DNA of 64,000 nt from NCBI GenBank assembly GCA_934101275.1, contig CAKOQM010000001.1, positions 6,278 to 70,277 on the forward strand. Reading direction: 5' to 3'. Shown here piece by piece: positions 1 through 8,811 of this stretch. The position numbers and the translations under genes are program-made. The DNA is from an uncultured Bacilli bacterium. Lineage in GTDB: Bacteria > Bacillota_I > Bacilli_A > RF39 > UBA660. The notes beneath the pieces are model-generated. The model was not told the DNA's origin and did no database searches. It worked only from the letters and a program-made list of their open reading frames with translations. Every line of letters begins with the position of its first letter. Positions within the stretch are counted from its first letter, which is position 1.

Positions 1-1145
1 ATCGTTTGGCACTCACTTGTTTTATCAAACTAAATTCTAAAGGAAAGATTTTAAACTATCATGTTCTTCCAACTGTTATTAATTCAAAGAAAAAAATGAA
101 TTATACCGATGTGGAGAAGGTTTTAAATGGCGAAAAAGTAACAGGCTATGAGGACTATGAAAATACATTAAAAACGATGTATGAACTTTCTAAAATATTA
201 AAAGAAAAACGAGATGCTTTACCATTTTTATCAGGGGATATTTCCTATACTTTTGATGAAAATAAAAAAATAATTGATTTTAACCGTCAAAAAAATAATG
301 AAGCAATGGGCATCATCGAGGAATTTATGATTTTAGCTAATGTATGTATGGCTAAATATTCTACTTTTCTTGGCATGCCAACACCTTATCGTATTCATGA
401 AAAACCTGATGAGTATAAAATCGATGAACTTTTTGAGACTTTAGCTAAAAGTGGATATCCTATTTCAGATTGTAAAAGTCAAAGTCTTTATTTAACACTT
501 CATATGATTTTAGATAAATATAAAGATAGTTTAGATTATAATTATATATCAAGTTTAATCTTAAAAAGCATGAAAAGAGCCAAATATAGTTCTTATAATG
601 AAGGACACTACGCCTTAAAAGAACCTTATTATGCCCATTTTACGAGCCCGATCAGAAGATTTCCAGATTTACTCCTCCATTATCAAATTCATACGGTTTT
701 AGAAAATCAATATCCTGTAAAATGTATAAAAGAAGGTCAAATGGAAGAATTATGCGTGCATGCTAGTTTTATGGAACAATCCGCGGATGCTGCCGAAAAA
801 GAAGCTGATGAATATACTCTTTTAAAATACATGCAACGACATCCCGAAAGACTTTATCAAGGCTATATTAAAGAACTTGGGGATAATTACATACATGTTT
901 TAACCAACGAGGGTATTAAAGGTCGGATTCCTTATCATTGTTTACCAGATAACCTTATTATTTCACAGGAAAAGGGGGTCATATATTTCCACAAAGAGCC
1001 TTATTTAAAAGTAGGACACGTTTGTTTATTTAAACTGCTTAATGTTGATTGGTCTTCTAATGAAGTTACCTTTGATATTGAAAAAAATTTATCGATACGT
1101 ACGTTTAATAAAGATTACAGCCGCGTTTTAAAAAGAATCCCTTAA
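1..1145 (+). CDS. rnr: Ribonuclease R family 3'-5' exoribonuclease, 3' part (5' end outside window)
   Basis: The open frame runs in from the window edge, so the N-terminal cold-shock domains and the first part of the RNB catalytic domain are missing. The visible part has the RNB-domain end with the family block HFTSPIRR followed by FPDLLLHYQ, and a C-terminal S1-like RNA-binding segment (about residues 280-375 of the fragment). RNase R/VacB degrades structured RNA processively and hydrolytically in the cytoplasm. The frame is open from base 1 with no internal start needed. A hairpin with a T run follows the stop. The family is clear; RNase R rather than RNase II is inferred from the sequence pattern only. 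Confidence 0.9.
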   Translation, partial: RLALTCFIKLNSKGKILNYHVLPTVINSKKKMNYTDVEKVLNGEKVTGYEDYENTLKTMYELSKILKEKRDALPFLSGDISYTFDENKKIIDFNRQKNNEAMGIIEEFMILANVCMAKYSTFLGMPTPYRIHEKPDEYKIDELFETLAKSGYPISDCKSQSLYLTLHMILDKYKDSLDYNYISSLILKSMKRAKYSSYNEGHYALKEPYYAHFTSPIRRFPDLLLHYQIHTVLENQYPVKCIKEGQMEELCVHASFMEQSADAAEKEADEYTLLKYMQRHPERLYQGYIKELGDNYIHVLTNEGIKGRIPYHCLPDNLIISQEKGVIYFHKEPYLKVGHVCLFKLLNVDWSSNEVTFDIEKNLSIRTFNKDYSRVLKRIP

Positions 1146-1165
1146 AAAAGCTTTTAGGCTTTTTT
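1144..1165 (+). terminator. Rho-independent terminator after rnr
   Basis: AAAAAAGC pairs with GCTTTTTT across a short loop directly after the rnr stop codon, ending in a T run. Confidence 0.7.
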
Positions 1166-1201
1166 CTTTATGAAATCTTGATGAAAATAATTGTAAGGGT
1201 G

Positions 1202-1230
1202 TTGACAAATATGCTAAATGAGCATAAACT
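1202..1230 (+). promoter_or_regulatory. Promoter with palindromic operator for the marR-ABC operon
   Basis: TTGACA (1202-1207), a 17-base spacer and TAAACT (1225-1230). The spacer holds the inverted repeat TATGCT-aaatg-AGCATA (1210-1226), placed where a bound repressor would block RNA polymerase. Autorepression by the MarR protein encoded just downstream is the natural inference. Confidence 0.6.
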
Positions 1231-1267
1231 GTTTTGGTAAGGCAACTTACAAAGTAGGTGAATTGTT

Positions 1268-1723
1268 GTGAAAAATAAAAGTATATTACATGAAATGAAA
1301 GTGTTAGATCATTTAATAATCCGAAATTTATTTTTAGAAAAACCTGAATATTTAAAAGAAGCTCCGACACTTACTCAAGTGCAAATTCTGGGACATTTAA
1401 TGAAAAATGAAAATAAAGAAGTTTATCAAAATGATTTAGAAAGCGTTTTGAATTTAAGAAGAGCCACTGTTTCTGGGGTTTTAAAGACAATGGAAAAAAA
1501 AGGTTTAATTAAAAGAGAAACGGCTTTAAAAGATGCAAGAACCAAAAGGATTATTTTAAATGAAGATGTTAAGAAAAAATGTGATAGACAAAAAAATCGT
1601 TTTCATGATTTTGAAGAAATATTAAAAAAAGATATTTCGGAAAATGATTTAGAAACTTTTTTTAATGTTTTAAATCAAATGCAACAAAATATAAAAATTT
1701 TAGATTCATCAAAATGTAAATAG
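1268..1723 (+). CDS. MarR family transcriptional regulator
   Basis: 151 aa winged-helix protein. The recognition region (about residues 50-85: LRRATVSGVLKTMEKKGLI, then the wing with DARTKRI) is typical of MarR. A GTG start follows an AGGTG-type ribosome site. It lies 26 bases upstream of two ABC exporter genes, an arrangement known for drug-inducible heterodimeric ABC exporters in Bacillota. It probably represses itself and the exporter through the palindrome in its promoter; ligands would release it. The effector is unknown. Confidence 0.85.
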   Translation: MKNKSILHEMKVLDHLIIRNLFLEKPEYLKEAPTLTQVQILGHLMKNENKEVYQNDLESVLNLRRATVSGVLKTMEKKGLIKRETALKDARTKRIILNEDVKKKCDRQKNRFHDFEEILKKDISENDLETFFNVLNQMQQNIKILDSSKCK

Positions 1724-1749
1724 GACCTTAAAAAGGAAAGGAAAGAAAA

Positions 1750-3513
1750 ATGTTAAAATTATTAAAGAATTTTGGTAAAAAAGAATGGTTTTTAATTTTT
1801 GCCTCATTTATTTTAATTTTAGGACAAGTATGGTTAGATTTAAAAAGCCCTGATTATATGTCACAAATAACGATTCTTGTTCAAACCGAAGGTAGCCAAA
1901 TGAAAGATATTCTTTTAAATGGTGGGTATATGTTACTCTGTACGTTTGGTAGTCTTATTTTATCCATTATTGTTGGTTATTTTGCTTCTTATTTAGCAGC
2001 TACTTTTTCTAAGAAAACAAGAAGTTTACTTTTTAGAAAAATAGAAGACATGGGAATGCATGAAGTTAAACAATTTAAAACAAGTAGTTTAATTACAAGA
2101 ACAACAAATGATATTACGCAAATAGAAATGTTAATTGCGATGGGCTTGCAACTTTTAATTAAAGCACCTGTGACAGCTATCTGGGCAATTTCAAAAATTG
2201 TCAATAAATCTTTAGAATGGAGTGTTATTACTGCTGTTGCTGTTTTAGTACTACTTTTAACGATTGGTTTACTTGTTTTACTTGTTATGCCTAAATTCAA
2301 AGTGGTTCAAAAATTAACGGACCGTGTAAATAATTCTATTCGAGAAAATTTAACAGGTATTCGTGTCGTTAGAGCTTTTAATGCAGAAAAATATCAAGAA
2401 GACAAATTTAATGATATTAACTCTGAATTAACAAAAACACAGTTATTCAATCAACGTACCATGTCTATTTTATCTCCTATGATGTATTTAGTTATGTATA
2501 TGTTAACTCTTTCTATTTATTTTGTGGGAGCAAGTCTTATTAAAAATGCGATGCTCGCAGATAAATTAACTTTATTTGGTGATATGGTTGTTTTCTCATC
2601 TTATGCTATGCAAATTATAATGGCCTTTCTAATGCTTGCTATGATCTTTATGATGTTACCTCGAGCTCAAGTTTCTGCGAAACGTATTAATGAGGTATTA
2701 GATACACCTTTATCAATTAATGATGGAAAGATCTTAACAAATAATCAAAAAGAAAAAGGTACTGTTGAATTTAAAAATGTATCCTTTAAATACCCTGATG
2801 CGGAAGAGTATTTATTAAAAAATATTTCTTTTACAGCAAAACAAGGTGAAACCGTTGCTTTTATCGGTTCTACCGGTTCGGGTAAAAGTTCTCTTATTAA
2901 TTTAGTTCCGCGTTTTTATGATGCGACAGACGGTGAAGTTTTAGTAGATGGTGTAAACGTAAAAGACTATAAACAAGAAACACTTCGTAACAAGATTGGT
3001 TATGTTCCTCAAAAAGCAGTTATTTTTAACGGTACAATAAATGAAAATGTTTCTTATGGTGAAAATGGTCAAGAAAAGATTACCGAAGAAAAAATAAAAG
3101 AGGCTATCAAAGTTGCTCAAGCAGAAGAATTTGTTTCAAAAATGGATAATACTTATGAAACACATATTGCTCAAGGTGGAACCAATGTTTCCGGAGGTCA
3201 AAAACAAAGACTTTCTATAGCAAGAGCTATTGCAAGAGATCCTGAAATTTATATTTTTGATGATTCTTTTTCTGCACTCGATTATAAAACAGACGCGATT
3301 TTAAGAAAAGAATTAAAAAATTATACGAAAGATGCGACGAGCTTAATTGTGGCTCAAAGAATTGGTACCATTATGAATGCAGATAAAATTCTTGTTTTAG
3401 AAAACGGTGAATGTGTTGGTATGGGTACTCATGAAGAATTATTAAAAACTTGCGAAGTCTATAAAGAAATCGCTTTATCACAATTGTCAAAGGAGGAGTT
3501 AGAAAATGCATAG
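1750..3513 (+). CDS. ABC exporter half-transporter with degenerate catalytic site (subunit 1 of a heterodimer)
   Basis: 587 aa: six-helix transmembrane domain (about residues 1-310), then a nucleotide-binding domain with Walker A GSTGSGKSS and signature VSGGQKQR. Walker B ends IFDDSFSALD, so the usual catalytic Glu after the Walker B Asp is replaced. This is the mark of the non-catalytic half-site in heterodimeric exporters such as BmrCD, LmrCD and TM287/288. It overlaps the next gene by 8 bases, and the two should form one multidrug or lipid exporter in the membrane. The substrate is not readable from sequence. Confidence 0.88.
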   Translation: MLKLLKNFGKKEWFLIFASFILILGQVWLDLKSPDYMSQITILVQTEGSQMKDILLNGGYMLLCTFGSLILSIIVGYFASYLAATFSKKTRSLLFRKIEDMGMHEVKQFKTSSLITRTTNDITQIEMLIAMGLQLLIKAPVTAIWAISKIVNKSLEWSVITAVAVLVLLLTIGLLVLLVMPKFKVVQKLTDRVNNSIRENLTGIRVVRAFNAEKYQEDKFNDINSELTKTQLFNQRTMSILSPMMYLVMYMLTLSIYFVGASLIKNAMLADKLTLFGDMVVFSSYAMQIIMAFLMLAMIFMMLPRAQVSAKRINEVLDTPLSINDGKILTNNQKEKGTVEFKNVSFKYPDAEEYLLKNISFTAKQGETVAFIGSTGSGKSSLINLVPRFYDATDGEVLVDGVNVKDYKQETLRNKIGYVPQKAVIFNGTINENVSYGENGQEKITEEKIKEAIKVAQAEEFVSKMDNTYETHIAQGGTNVSGGQKQRLSIARAIARDPEIYIFDDSFSALDYKTDAILRKELKNYTKDATSLIVAQRIGTIMNADKILVLENGECVGMGTHEELLKTCEVYKEIALSQLSKEELENA

Positions 3514-5785
3514 AGGTCCTCAAAATGAAACAGCCAAAGACTTTGGCGGTTCTATGAAAAGATTATTTAAAGAATTAAAGACTTATCAAAAAGCTATTTT
3601 TCTTGCTTTGATTTTAGCAGCTCTTGGTTCTATTTTGTCTTTATTTGCTCCAAATAAATTATCTAATTTGACAGATGAAATTCAAAAGGGCTTAATTATT
3701 AATCAGAATAACATGACAGAGATCGCTACAGATATTCAAAATAATTTAATGACATCTTTACCAGAATATTTAAGTTTTAATTTAGATAATAATACTTTAA
3801 TGAAAATTATGATTTCTTCTTCTATTAGTACAGAAGAAAAAGAAAATTTTCAAACTTATTTAAGTGATTTAAAAGATGGTAAAAAAGATTTTACATATCT
3901 AGCTACTTTTTCTGATGATTTATTAAATTTATTGTTTGAAGATTCAAATTTTAAAGGAATAACAGTAACTAAAGAAGATAAAATTTCTTTTCTAAAGGGA
4001 ATGAATAATAAAGAGTTTATTTTAAAAGATGATGTTAAAAACGTCTTATTATCTGATATCACAATCGATAATATTACAATTTCTTCAAAAGACCAACTAA
4101 ACTTTTTAAATATTTTATCTACCTTAAATGAATCAAATAGTTCCGAAATATATCAAAAATTAGAGGGAGCTCCTGAAAGTGTTCGCTTACTTATTGAACC
4201 ATATATGGATATGGATGTCATTAAAAAAATAGCCTTATTTTTATTAACGCTTTATTTAATAAGTGCCTTATTTAATTACATTGAATCTATTTTAATGACC
4301 AATGTTTCTAATGGTTTTGCTAAAGAATTAAGAGGTAAAATTTCTCATAAAATTAATTTATTACCTTTAAAATATTTTGACGCTCATCAATCAGGAGATA
4401 TCTTATCTCGTGTGACAAACGATGTTGATAGTATTGCTCAATCATTAAATATGAGTTTGTCACCTTTAGTAAGTGCTTTAACTTTATTTATTGGTACCAT
4501 TATCATGATGTTCGTAACAAATTGGATCCTTGCTCTTACAGCTATTTTATCGAGTTTACTAGGTTTTGTCTTTATGTTTGGGGTTTTAAGTAAATCACAA
4601 AAATACTTTGTCGCACGTCAAGAAGAGTTAGGAGCTTTAAACGGACATATTGAAGAAGTTTATGGTGGCTTAAATGTTGTCAAGGCTTACAATGCTCAAA
4701 AGATTTCTAATGAAAAATTCGATTCTTTAAATGAAAACGTTTATAATGCTAACCGTAAAAGTCAATTTTTATCAGGTCTTATGATGCCTATGATGAACTT
4801 TATTGGTAACTTTGGCTATGTTGCTGTTTGTATTGTCGGAGCTTTACTTACTATCAATGGTAAAATTAGTTTTGGCGTTATTATTGCTTTCATTACTTAT
4901 GTTAGAATGTTTACCTCACCATTATCTCAAATTGCTCAAGCCATGACTTCATTACAATCAACTGCCGCAGCGAGTGAAAGAGTATTTGAATTTTTAGACG
5001 AAGAAGAAATGAAAGATGAATCTTCTTTAAAAGAACATTTAGCTCTAGAAGATGCCAAAGGAAATATTGAATTTAAAAATGTTGTCTTTAAATATGACGG
5101 CAATGAAAAACCAACCATTCATAACTTTAGTGCTAAAGTAAAAAGCGGTCAAAAAGTAGCAATTGTTGGTCCAACGGGTGCTGGTAAAACTACAATGGTA
5201 AACTTATTAATGAAGTTTTATGACATCAGTGGAGGAGATATCATTATTGATGGTAAAAGTATTAAAGATTTAACCAGAGAAAATGTTCATGATTTATTTA
5301 CAATGGTTCTTCAAGATACTTGGTTATTTAATGGTACCATCAAAGAAAATATTATTTACAGTCGTGATAATATTAGCGATGACGATGTCAAACGAGTTTG
5401 TAAAGTTGTTGGGCTAGATCATTTTATTAAAACTTTATCGGATGGTTATGATACCGAGTTAGGTGATAATGATAGTGTTTCGTCTGGTCAAAGACAACTT
5501 TTAACGATTGCTAGAGCTATGCTTTCTTCATCTCCATTCTTAATTTTGGATGAAGCGACAAGTAATGTTGACACAAGAACAGAAGAATTAGTCCAAAAAG
5601 CTATGGATAAACTTTGTGAAGGAAAAACATCATTTATTATTGCTCACCGTTTATCAACCATTAAAAATGCTGATTTGATTTTAGTTATGAAAGACGGTAA
5701 TATTATTGAAACTGGTAATCATGATGAACTTATCAAAAAGAACGGTTTTTATGCCGATTTGTATAATTCACAGTTTGAAAAATAA
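3506..5785 (+). CDS. ABC exporter half-transporter, catalytic subunit with large external insertion
   Basis: 759 aa, much longer than its partner. A first helix (about 28-50) is followed by roughly 175 mostly polar residues (about 55-230) before the second helix, which places an extra domain outside the cell. The nucleotide-binding domain is canonical in Walker A (GPTGAGKTT) and Walker B (LILDEATSNVD). Its signature is SSGQRQ, not SGGQ. Start at 3506 has a good AAAGGAGG site and overlaps the previous stop. Together with subunit 1 it makes a heterodimeric exporter with one competent ATP site. The insertion resembles those in BmrD/LmrD-type subunits in position; its function is not known here. 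Confidence 0.88.
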   Translation: MHRGPQNETAKDFGGSMKRLFKELKTYQKAIFLALILAALGSILSLFAPNKLSNLTDEIQKGLIINQNNMTEIATDIQNNLMTSLPEYLSFNLDNNTLMKIMISSSISTEEKENFQTYLSDLKDGKKDFTYLATFSDDLLNLLFEDSNFKGITVTKEDKISFLKGMNNKEFILKDDVKNVLLSDITIDNITISSKDQLNFLNILSTLNESNSSEIYQKLEGAPESVRLLIEPYMDMDVIKKIALFLLTLYLISALFNYIESILMTNVSNGFAKELRGKISHKINLLPLKYFDAHQSGDILSRVTNDVDSIAQSLNMSLSPLVSALTLFIGTIIMMFVTNWILALTAILSSLLGFVFMFGVLSKSQKYFVARQEELGALNGHIEEVYGGLNVVKAYNAQKISNEKFDSLNENVYNANRKSQFLSGLMMPMMNFIGNFGYVAVCIVGALLTINGKISFGVIIAFITYVRMFTSPLSQIAQAMTSLQSTAAASERVFEFLDEEEMKDESSLKEHLALEDAKGNIEFKNVVFKYDGNEKPTIHNFSAKVKSGQKVAIVGPTGAGKTTMVNLLMKFYDISGGDIIIDGKSIKDLTRENVHDLFTMVLQDTWLFNGTIKENIIYSRDNISDDDVKRVCKVVGLDHFIKTLSDGYDTELGDNDSVSSGQRQLLTIARAMLSSSPFLILDEATSNVDTRTEELVQKAMDKLCEGKTSFIIAHRLSTIKNADLILVMKDGNIIETGNHDELIKKNGFYADLYNSQFEK

Positions 5786-5790
5786 GATTA

Positions 5791-5823
5791 AAAAAGTCTC
5801 AAATAATTGCTTTGAGGCTTTTT
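5791..5823 (+). terminator. Terminator after the ABC exporter operon
   Basis: AAAAAG(t)CTCAAA pairs with TTTGAG(g)CTTTTT around an 7-base loop just past the stop codon. Confidence 0.75.
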
Positions 5824-5913
5824 GTGTGTCAAGAAATGTCAACTTTATTACTTTTTTTTGAGAATGAACAAAATATCTCCTATAATATAATTTTATAAAG
5901 GAGAGAAATTGCA

Positions 5914-6453
5914 ATGAAAGAAAATAAATATATGATCCAGCTATGTGAGGTAAACAAAGAAGTGCTTGCTATGGATAAAGAAAGAAAGGATAATTTTTTA
6001 ACGACTCAACTTGGTGTGTTTCAAGAAGATAATGTTTTTTTAAATCATGAAGCTATTATTGTTGTGCCATCTAAACATCCTGGCATGGTAAAAGAATATT
6101 TTACAGGTAGAGAAATTCCTCTAGTTTCTTTAGAAATCTATCGAAATTTAGATAAAAAAATAGCTCCAACGGATAAGCCTTACGCCTACTATGTAAATAG
6201 TAATTTAAAAAGTACACTTTTTGGCTTTCAAATTGTTTATCATGATATGAATTTTAAAGTAGAAAATGAACCTTTTAATCGCAAAAAAGTGACGGATGAA
6301 GATCTTAAAAGCTTTATGAGTCAAAAAGGAATGTCTTTAGATGAATATAAGACTTATCTTTTAGATCGTTTTCGTATTTTGGAAGTCGAGCATAAAAATA
6401 ATTTAAATACGGCTTTAAAAAGAGTCAAAACTTTGTGGCAAACAAAAAAATGA
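5914..6453 (+). CDS. Hypothetical cytoplasmic protein
   Basis: 179 aa, start supported by AAAGGAG 8 bases upstream; a monocistronic unit between two terminators. No signal peptide or membrane helix. The N-terminal half is mixed alpha/beta with a hydrophobic strand (HEAIIVVPS); the C-terminal third is charged and helical. I do not recognise the family. Confidence 0.65.
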   Translation: MKENKYMIQLCEVNKEVLAMDKERKDNFLTTQLGVFQEDNVFLNHEAIIVVPSKHPGMVKEYFTGREIPLVSLEIYRNLDKKIAPTDKPYAYYVNSNLKSTLFGFQIVYHDMNFKVENEPFNRKKVTDEDLKSFMSQKGMSLDEYKTYLLDRFRILEVEHKNNLNTALKRVKTLWQTKK

Positions 6454-6473
6454 AGCAACAACTTCATTTTTTT
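6444..6473. terminator. Bidirectional terminator between converging genes
   Basis: AAAAAAATGAAG / CTTCATTTTTTT, a perfect 12-base stem with a 6-base loop. A-rich left and T-rich right arms let it serve both the + strand hypothetical gene and rpmB on the - strand. Confidence 0.75.
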
Positions 6474-6482
6474 AATACCAAA

Positions 6483-6641
6483 TTAAGCCATTTTTTTAGC
6501 TTCTCTTGCACTAATAACTACTTTTTCTCCATTGATAGTCTTCTTTTGAAAATTTGGCTTTTGAACTCTTTTTGTTGCGTTTAGCGCTTTACTTCTTGAA
6601 TTAACTGTTAAAGGTTTTTTGGTTGATACTTTCTTTGCCAT
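6483..6641 (-). CDS. rpmB: 50S ribosomal protein L28
   Basis: 52 aa, small and easily missed. The reading shows the L28 core: SRSKALNATKR, then NFQKK, then VVISAREAKK, matching the family pattern N-R-S-A-x-N-x-T-K-R … N-x-Q-K … S-A-R-x-x-K. GAGGTG ribosome site 8 bases before ATG. The first Cys pair of zinc-binding L28 proteins is absent (KKVSTKK in its place), so this is a zinc-independent type. It lies alone, opposite to its neighbours, and ends in the shared terminator. Confidence 0.88.
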   Translation of the reverse strand: MAKKVSTKKPLTVNSRSKALNATKRVQKPNFQKKTINGEKVVISAREAKKMA

Positions 6642-6779
6642 TATCTTTCACCTCGCTTTTTCTCTTTAAAATCTTATCAAAAAGAAGGGGCAAAGTCAAA
6701 TGAAATCGCCTGTTTTTCGTCGAGGTTTACTTTTTTTTCTCTGAAAACTATGATAAAATGAAAAAGCAGGTGATGTTTC

Positions 6780-7271
6780 ATGAAAAAAATAGTAAAAGAA
6801 AGCCTACCGTATCTCTTGATTTTACTTGCTGTCATTTTTATTCGTTTTTATCTTGTGACACCGATAAAAGTAAATGGTATGAGCATGTATGATACGTTAA
6901 GTGGAAATGAAATTATGCTTTTGTGGCGTAGAAAAAAAATCGAACGTTATGATATTATTGTGGCTGATTTAATTGAAAATGATAAAAAAGTCGATACGAT
7001 TATAAAAAGAGTTTATGGTCTTCCTGGAGAAACCATTAAATGTGAAAATGGCGTTCTTTATATTAATGATCATAAGATAGAAGACTCTTACGCTTATGGT
7101 AAAACAGATGATTTTGAAGCAATCACTTTAAAGGAAGATGAGTACTTTATTTTAGGAGATAATCGTGAAATCTCTTTAGATAGTCATATTTTTGGACCTG
7201 AAAAGAAAGAAAATATAAAAGGTGTTGCGGATTTTATTATTTTTCCTTTTAGTAAATTTGGGAAAATATAA
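6780..7271 (+). CDS. lepB: Type I signal peptidase
   Basis: 163 aa. One N-terminal membrane helix (about 10-27), then the catalytic Ser35 in NGMSMYDTL and the general-base Lys76 in TIIKRVYGLPGE. The family box near the end is ILGDNREISLDSHIFGP. It cleaves signal peptides of exported proteins on the outer membrane face. Short for the family but all boxes are present. AGGTG ribosome site; probably transcribed with rbgA and rnhB downstream. Confidence 0.92.
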   Translation: MKKIVKESLPYLLILLAVIFIRFYLVTPIKVNGMSMYDTLSGNEIMLLWRRKKIERYDIIVADLIENDKKVDTIIKRVYGLPGETIKCENGVLYINDHKIEDSYAYGKTDDFEAITLKEDEYFILGDNREISLDSHIFGPEKKENIKGVADFIIFPFSKFGKI

Positions 7272-7309
7272 GAAGTAGTTTGCCAGTAAAAATGAAGGAG
7301 CTGATAAAG

Positions 7310-8170
7310 ATGAACCAAGAAAGTCGTACAAATATAAATTTTTATCCCGGCCATATGGCCAAAACGAGAAGGTTGATTGCAGAAAAATATCCACTCATAG
7401 ATATTGTTTATGAAGTTGTGGATGCTAGAATTCCTTTTTCTTCAAAGATTAAAGATATCTATAATATTATAGGTAATAAGCCTAAAATTTTAATTATGAC
7501 CAAAAAAGATTTGTGTGATGAGAAAATAACACAAAGCTGGGTAAATTATTATGAAAATTTAGGCACTCCGGTTGTTCTTGTAGATTTAAATAATTCTAAT
7601 GATTATGAAAAAATAATAACCCTAACGCACCAAATCATGGCTAAAACACAAGAAAAAAGATTAGATAAGGGCTTAAAAGAAAAAGAAATTAGAGCCTTAG
7701 TTGTTGGTATTCCAAACGTTGGTAAAAGTACTCTTATTAATCGTTTATGTAAAAGAAAGGTGGCCAATGTTGGAAATAAACCAGGTGTGACCCAAAATAT
7801 TAGCTGGTTACGCACTCATAGTGATATTTTGCTTTTAGATACGCCAGGAATTTTATGGCCTAAATTAGATCAAAATGAGATAGCTTTTAATTTAGCGTCT
7901 TTCACAGCGATAAAAGAAGAAGTTTTACCTTTAGATGATATTGCTGTTTATATTTTAAAAAAATTATCGATGTATTATCCTACTAAGTTAAAAGAAAATT
8001 ATGATATTGACTCTGTAACAGATGAGAATATCATGGAAGCTTATGAGACAATTGGTAAGAAAATTGGAGCTTTAAAAAATGGTGAAGTAGATTATGAAAG
8101 AGTTTCTACGAAGATAATTAATGATATAAAATTAGAAAAAATAAAAGGAATCACTTTTGATAGGAAGTAG
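7310..8170 (+). CDS. rbgA: Ribosome biogenesis GTPase RbgA (YlqF)
   Basis: 286 aa from the ATG at 7310, chosen because AAGGAG lies 8 bases upstream; an in-frame start 30 bases earlier lacks one. The order of GTPase motifs is circularly permuted: TKKD (G4) comes first, then GIPNVGKST (G1), GVTQ (G2) and DTPG (G3), which defines the YlqF/RbgA class. It acts in late 50S assembly. Followed 5 bases later by rnhB, as in Bacillus. Confidence 0.93.
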   Translation: MNQESRTNINFYPGHMAKTRRLIAEKYPLIDIVYEVVDARIPFSSKIKDIYNIIGNKPKILIMTKKDLCDEKITQSWVNYYENLGTPVVLVDLNNSNDYEKIITLTHQIMAKTQEKRLDKGLKEKEIRALVVGIPNVGKSTLINRLCKRKVANVGNKPGVTQNISWLRTHSDILLLDTPGILWPKLDQNEIAFNLASFTAIKEEVLPLDDIAVYILKKLSMYYPTKLKENYDIDSVTDENIMEAYETIGKKIGALKNGEVDYERVSTKIINDIKLEKIKGITFDRK

Positions 8171-8175
8171 TAAAA

Positions 8176-8811
8176 ATGAATGATTTATTAGCGTTTGAAA
8201 AAGAACTATACAAAGAAGGCTATACCTTAATATGCGGGACAGATGAAGCTGGTCGCGGTCCTCTTGTTGGTCCTGTTGTTGCTGGGGCTGTTATTTTGCC
8301 TTTAAATTACCATTTAGATGGTCTTACGGATTCTAAAAAATTAAGTGAAAAAAAACGAGAAAAATTTTTTGAAATCATTAAACAAGACGCTATAGCTTAT
8401 GGTATTGGCATAGTTGATGCTAAAACAATTGACGAAATTAATATATATGAAGCCAGTCGCTTGGCTATGAAAAAGGCTATTGCTGATTTAAAGGTAAAAC
8501 CAGATTATATTTTAACAGATGCAATGCCTATATTAGATATGGATGTTCCAGTAAAACCAATTATCCATGGTGATGGCCTTTCTATTACTATTGCGGCAGC
8601 CTCTGTACTGGCTAAAGTAACACGAGACCATTATATGTATGAATTGGATAAAAAGTATCCTGAATATGAATTTAAGAAGCATAAGGGTTATCCAACAAAA
8701 AGACATCTGGAACTTATAAAAAAGTATGGGGTAACACCAGATTATCGTTTTTCCTATAAACCCGTTAAAAATATAGTAGAAAGTGGGAAAATGGATGAAG
8801 AGGCAAAATAA
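8176..8811 (+). CDS. rnhB: Ribonuclease HII
   Basis: 211 aa. The N-terminal motif GTDEAGRGPLVGPVVAGAV carries the first two acidic metal ligands (Asp23, Glu24), and a further Asp lies in ILTDAMP. It cuts RNA in RNA-DNA hybrids and removes misincorporated ribonucleotides. It follows rbgA closely, and its 3' end overlaps the next gene by 17 bases. Confidence 0.93.
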   Translation: MNDLLAFEKELYKEGYTLICGTDEAGRGPLVGPVVAGAVILPLNYHLDGLTDSKKLSEKKREKFFEIIKQDAIAYGIGIVDAKTIDEINIYEASRLAMKKAIADLKVKPDYILTDAMPILDMDVPVKPIIHGDGLSITIAAASVLAKVTRDHYMYELDKKYPEYEFKKHKGYPTKRHLELIKKYGVTPDYRFSYKPVKNIVESGKMDEEAK

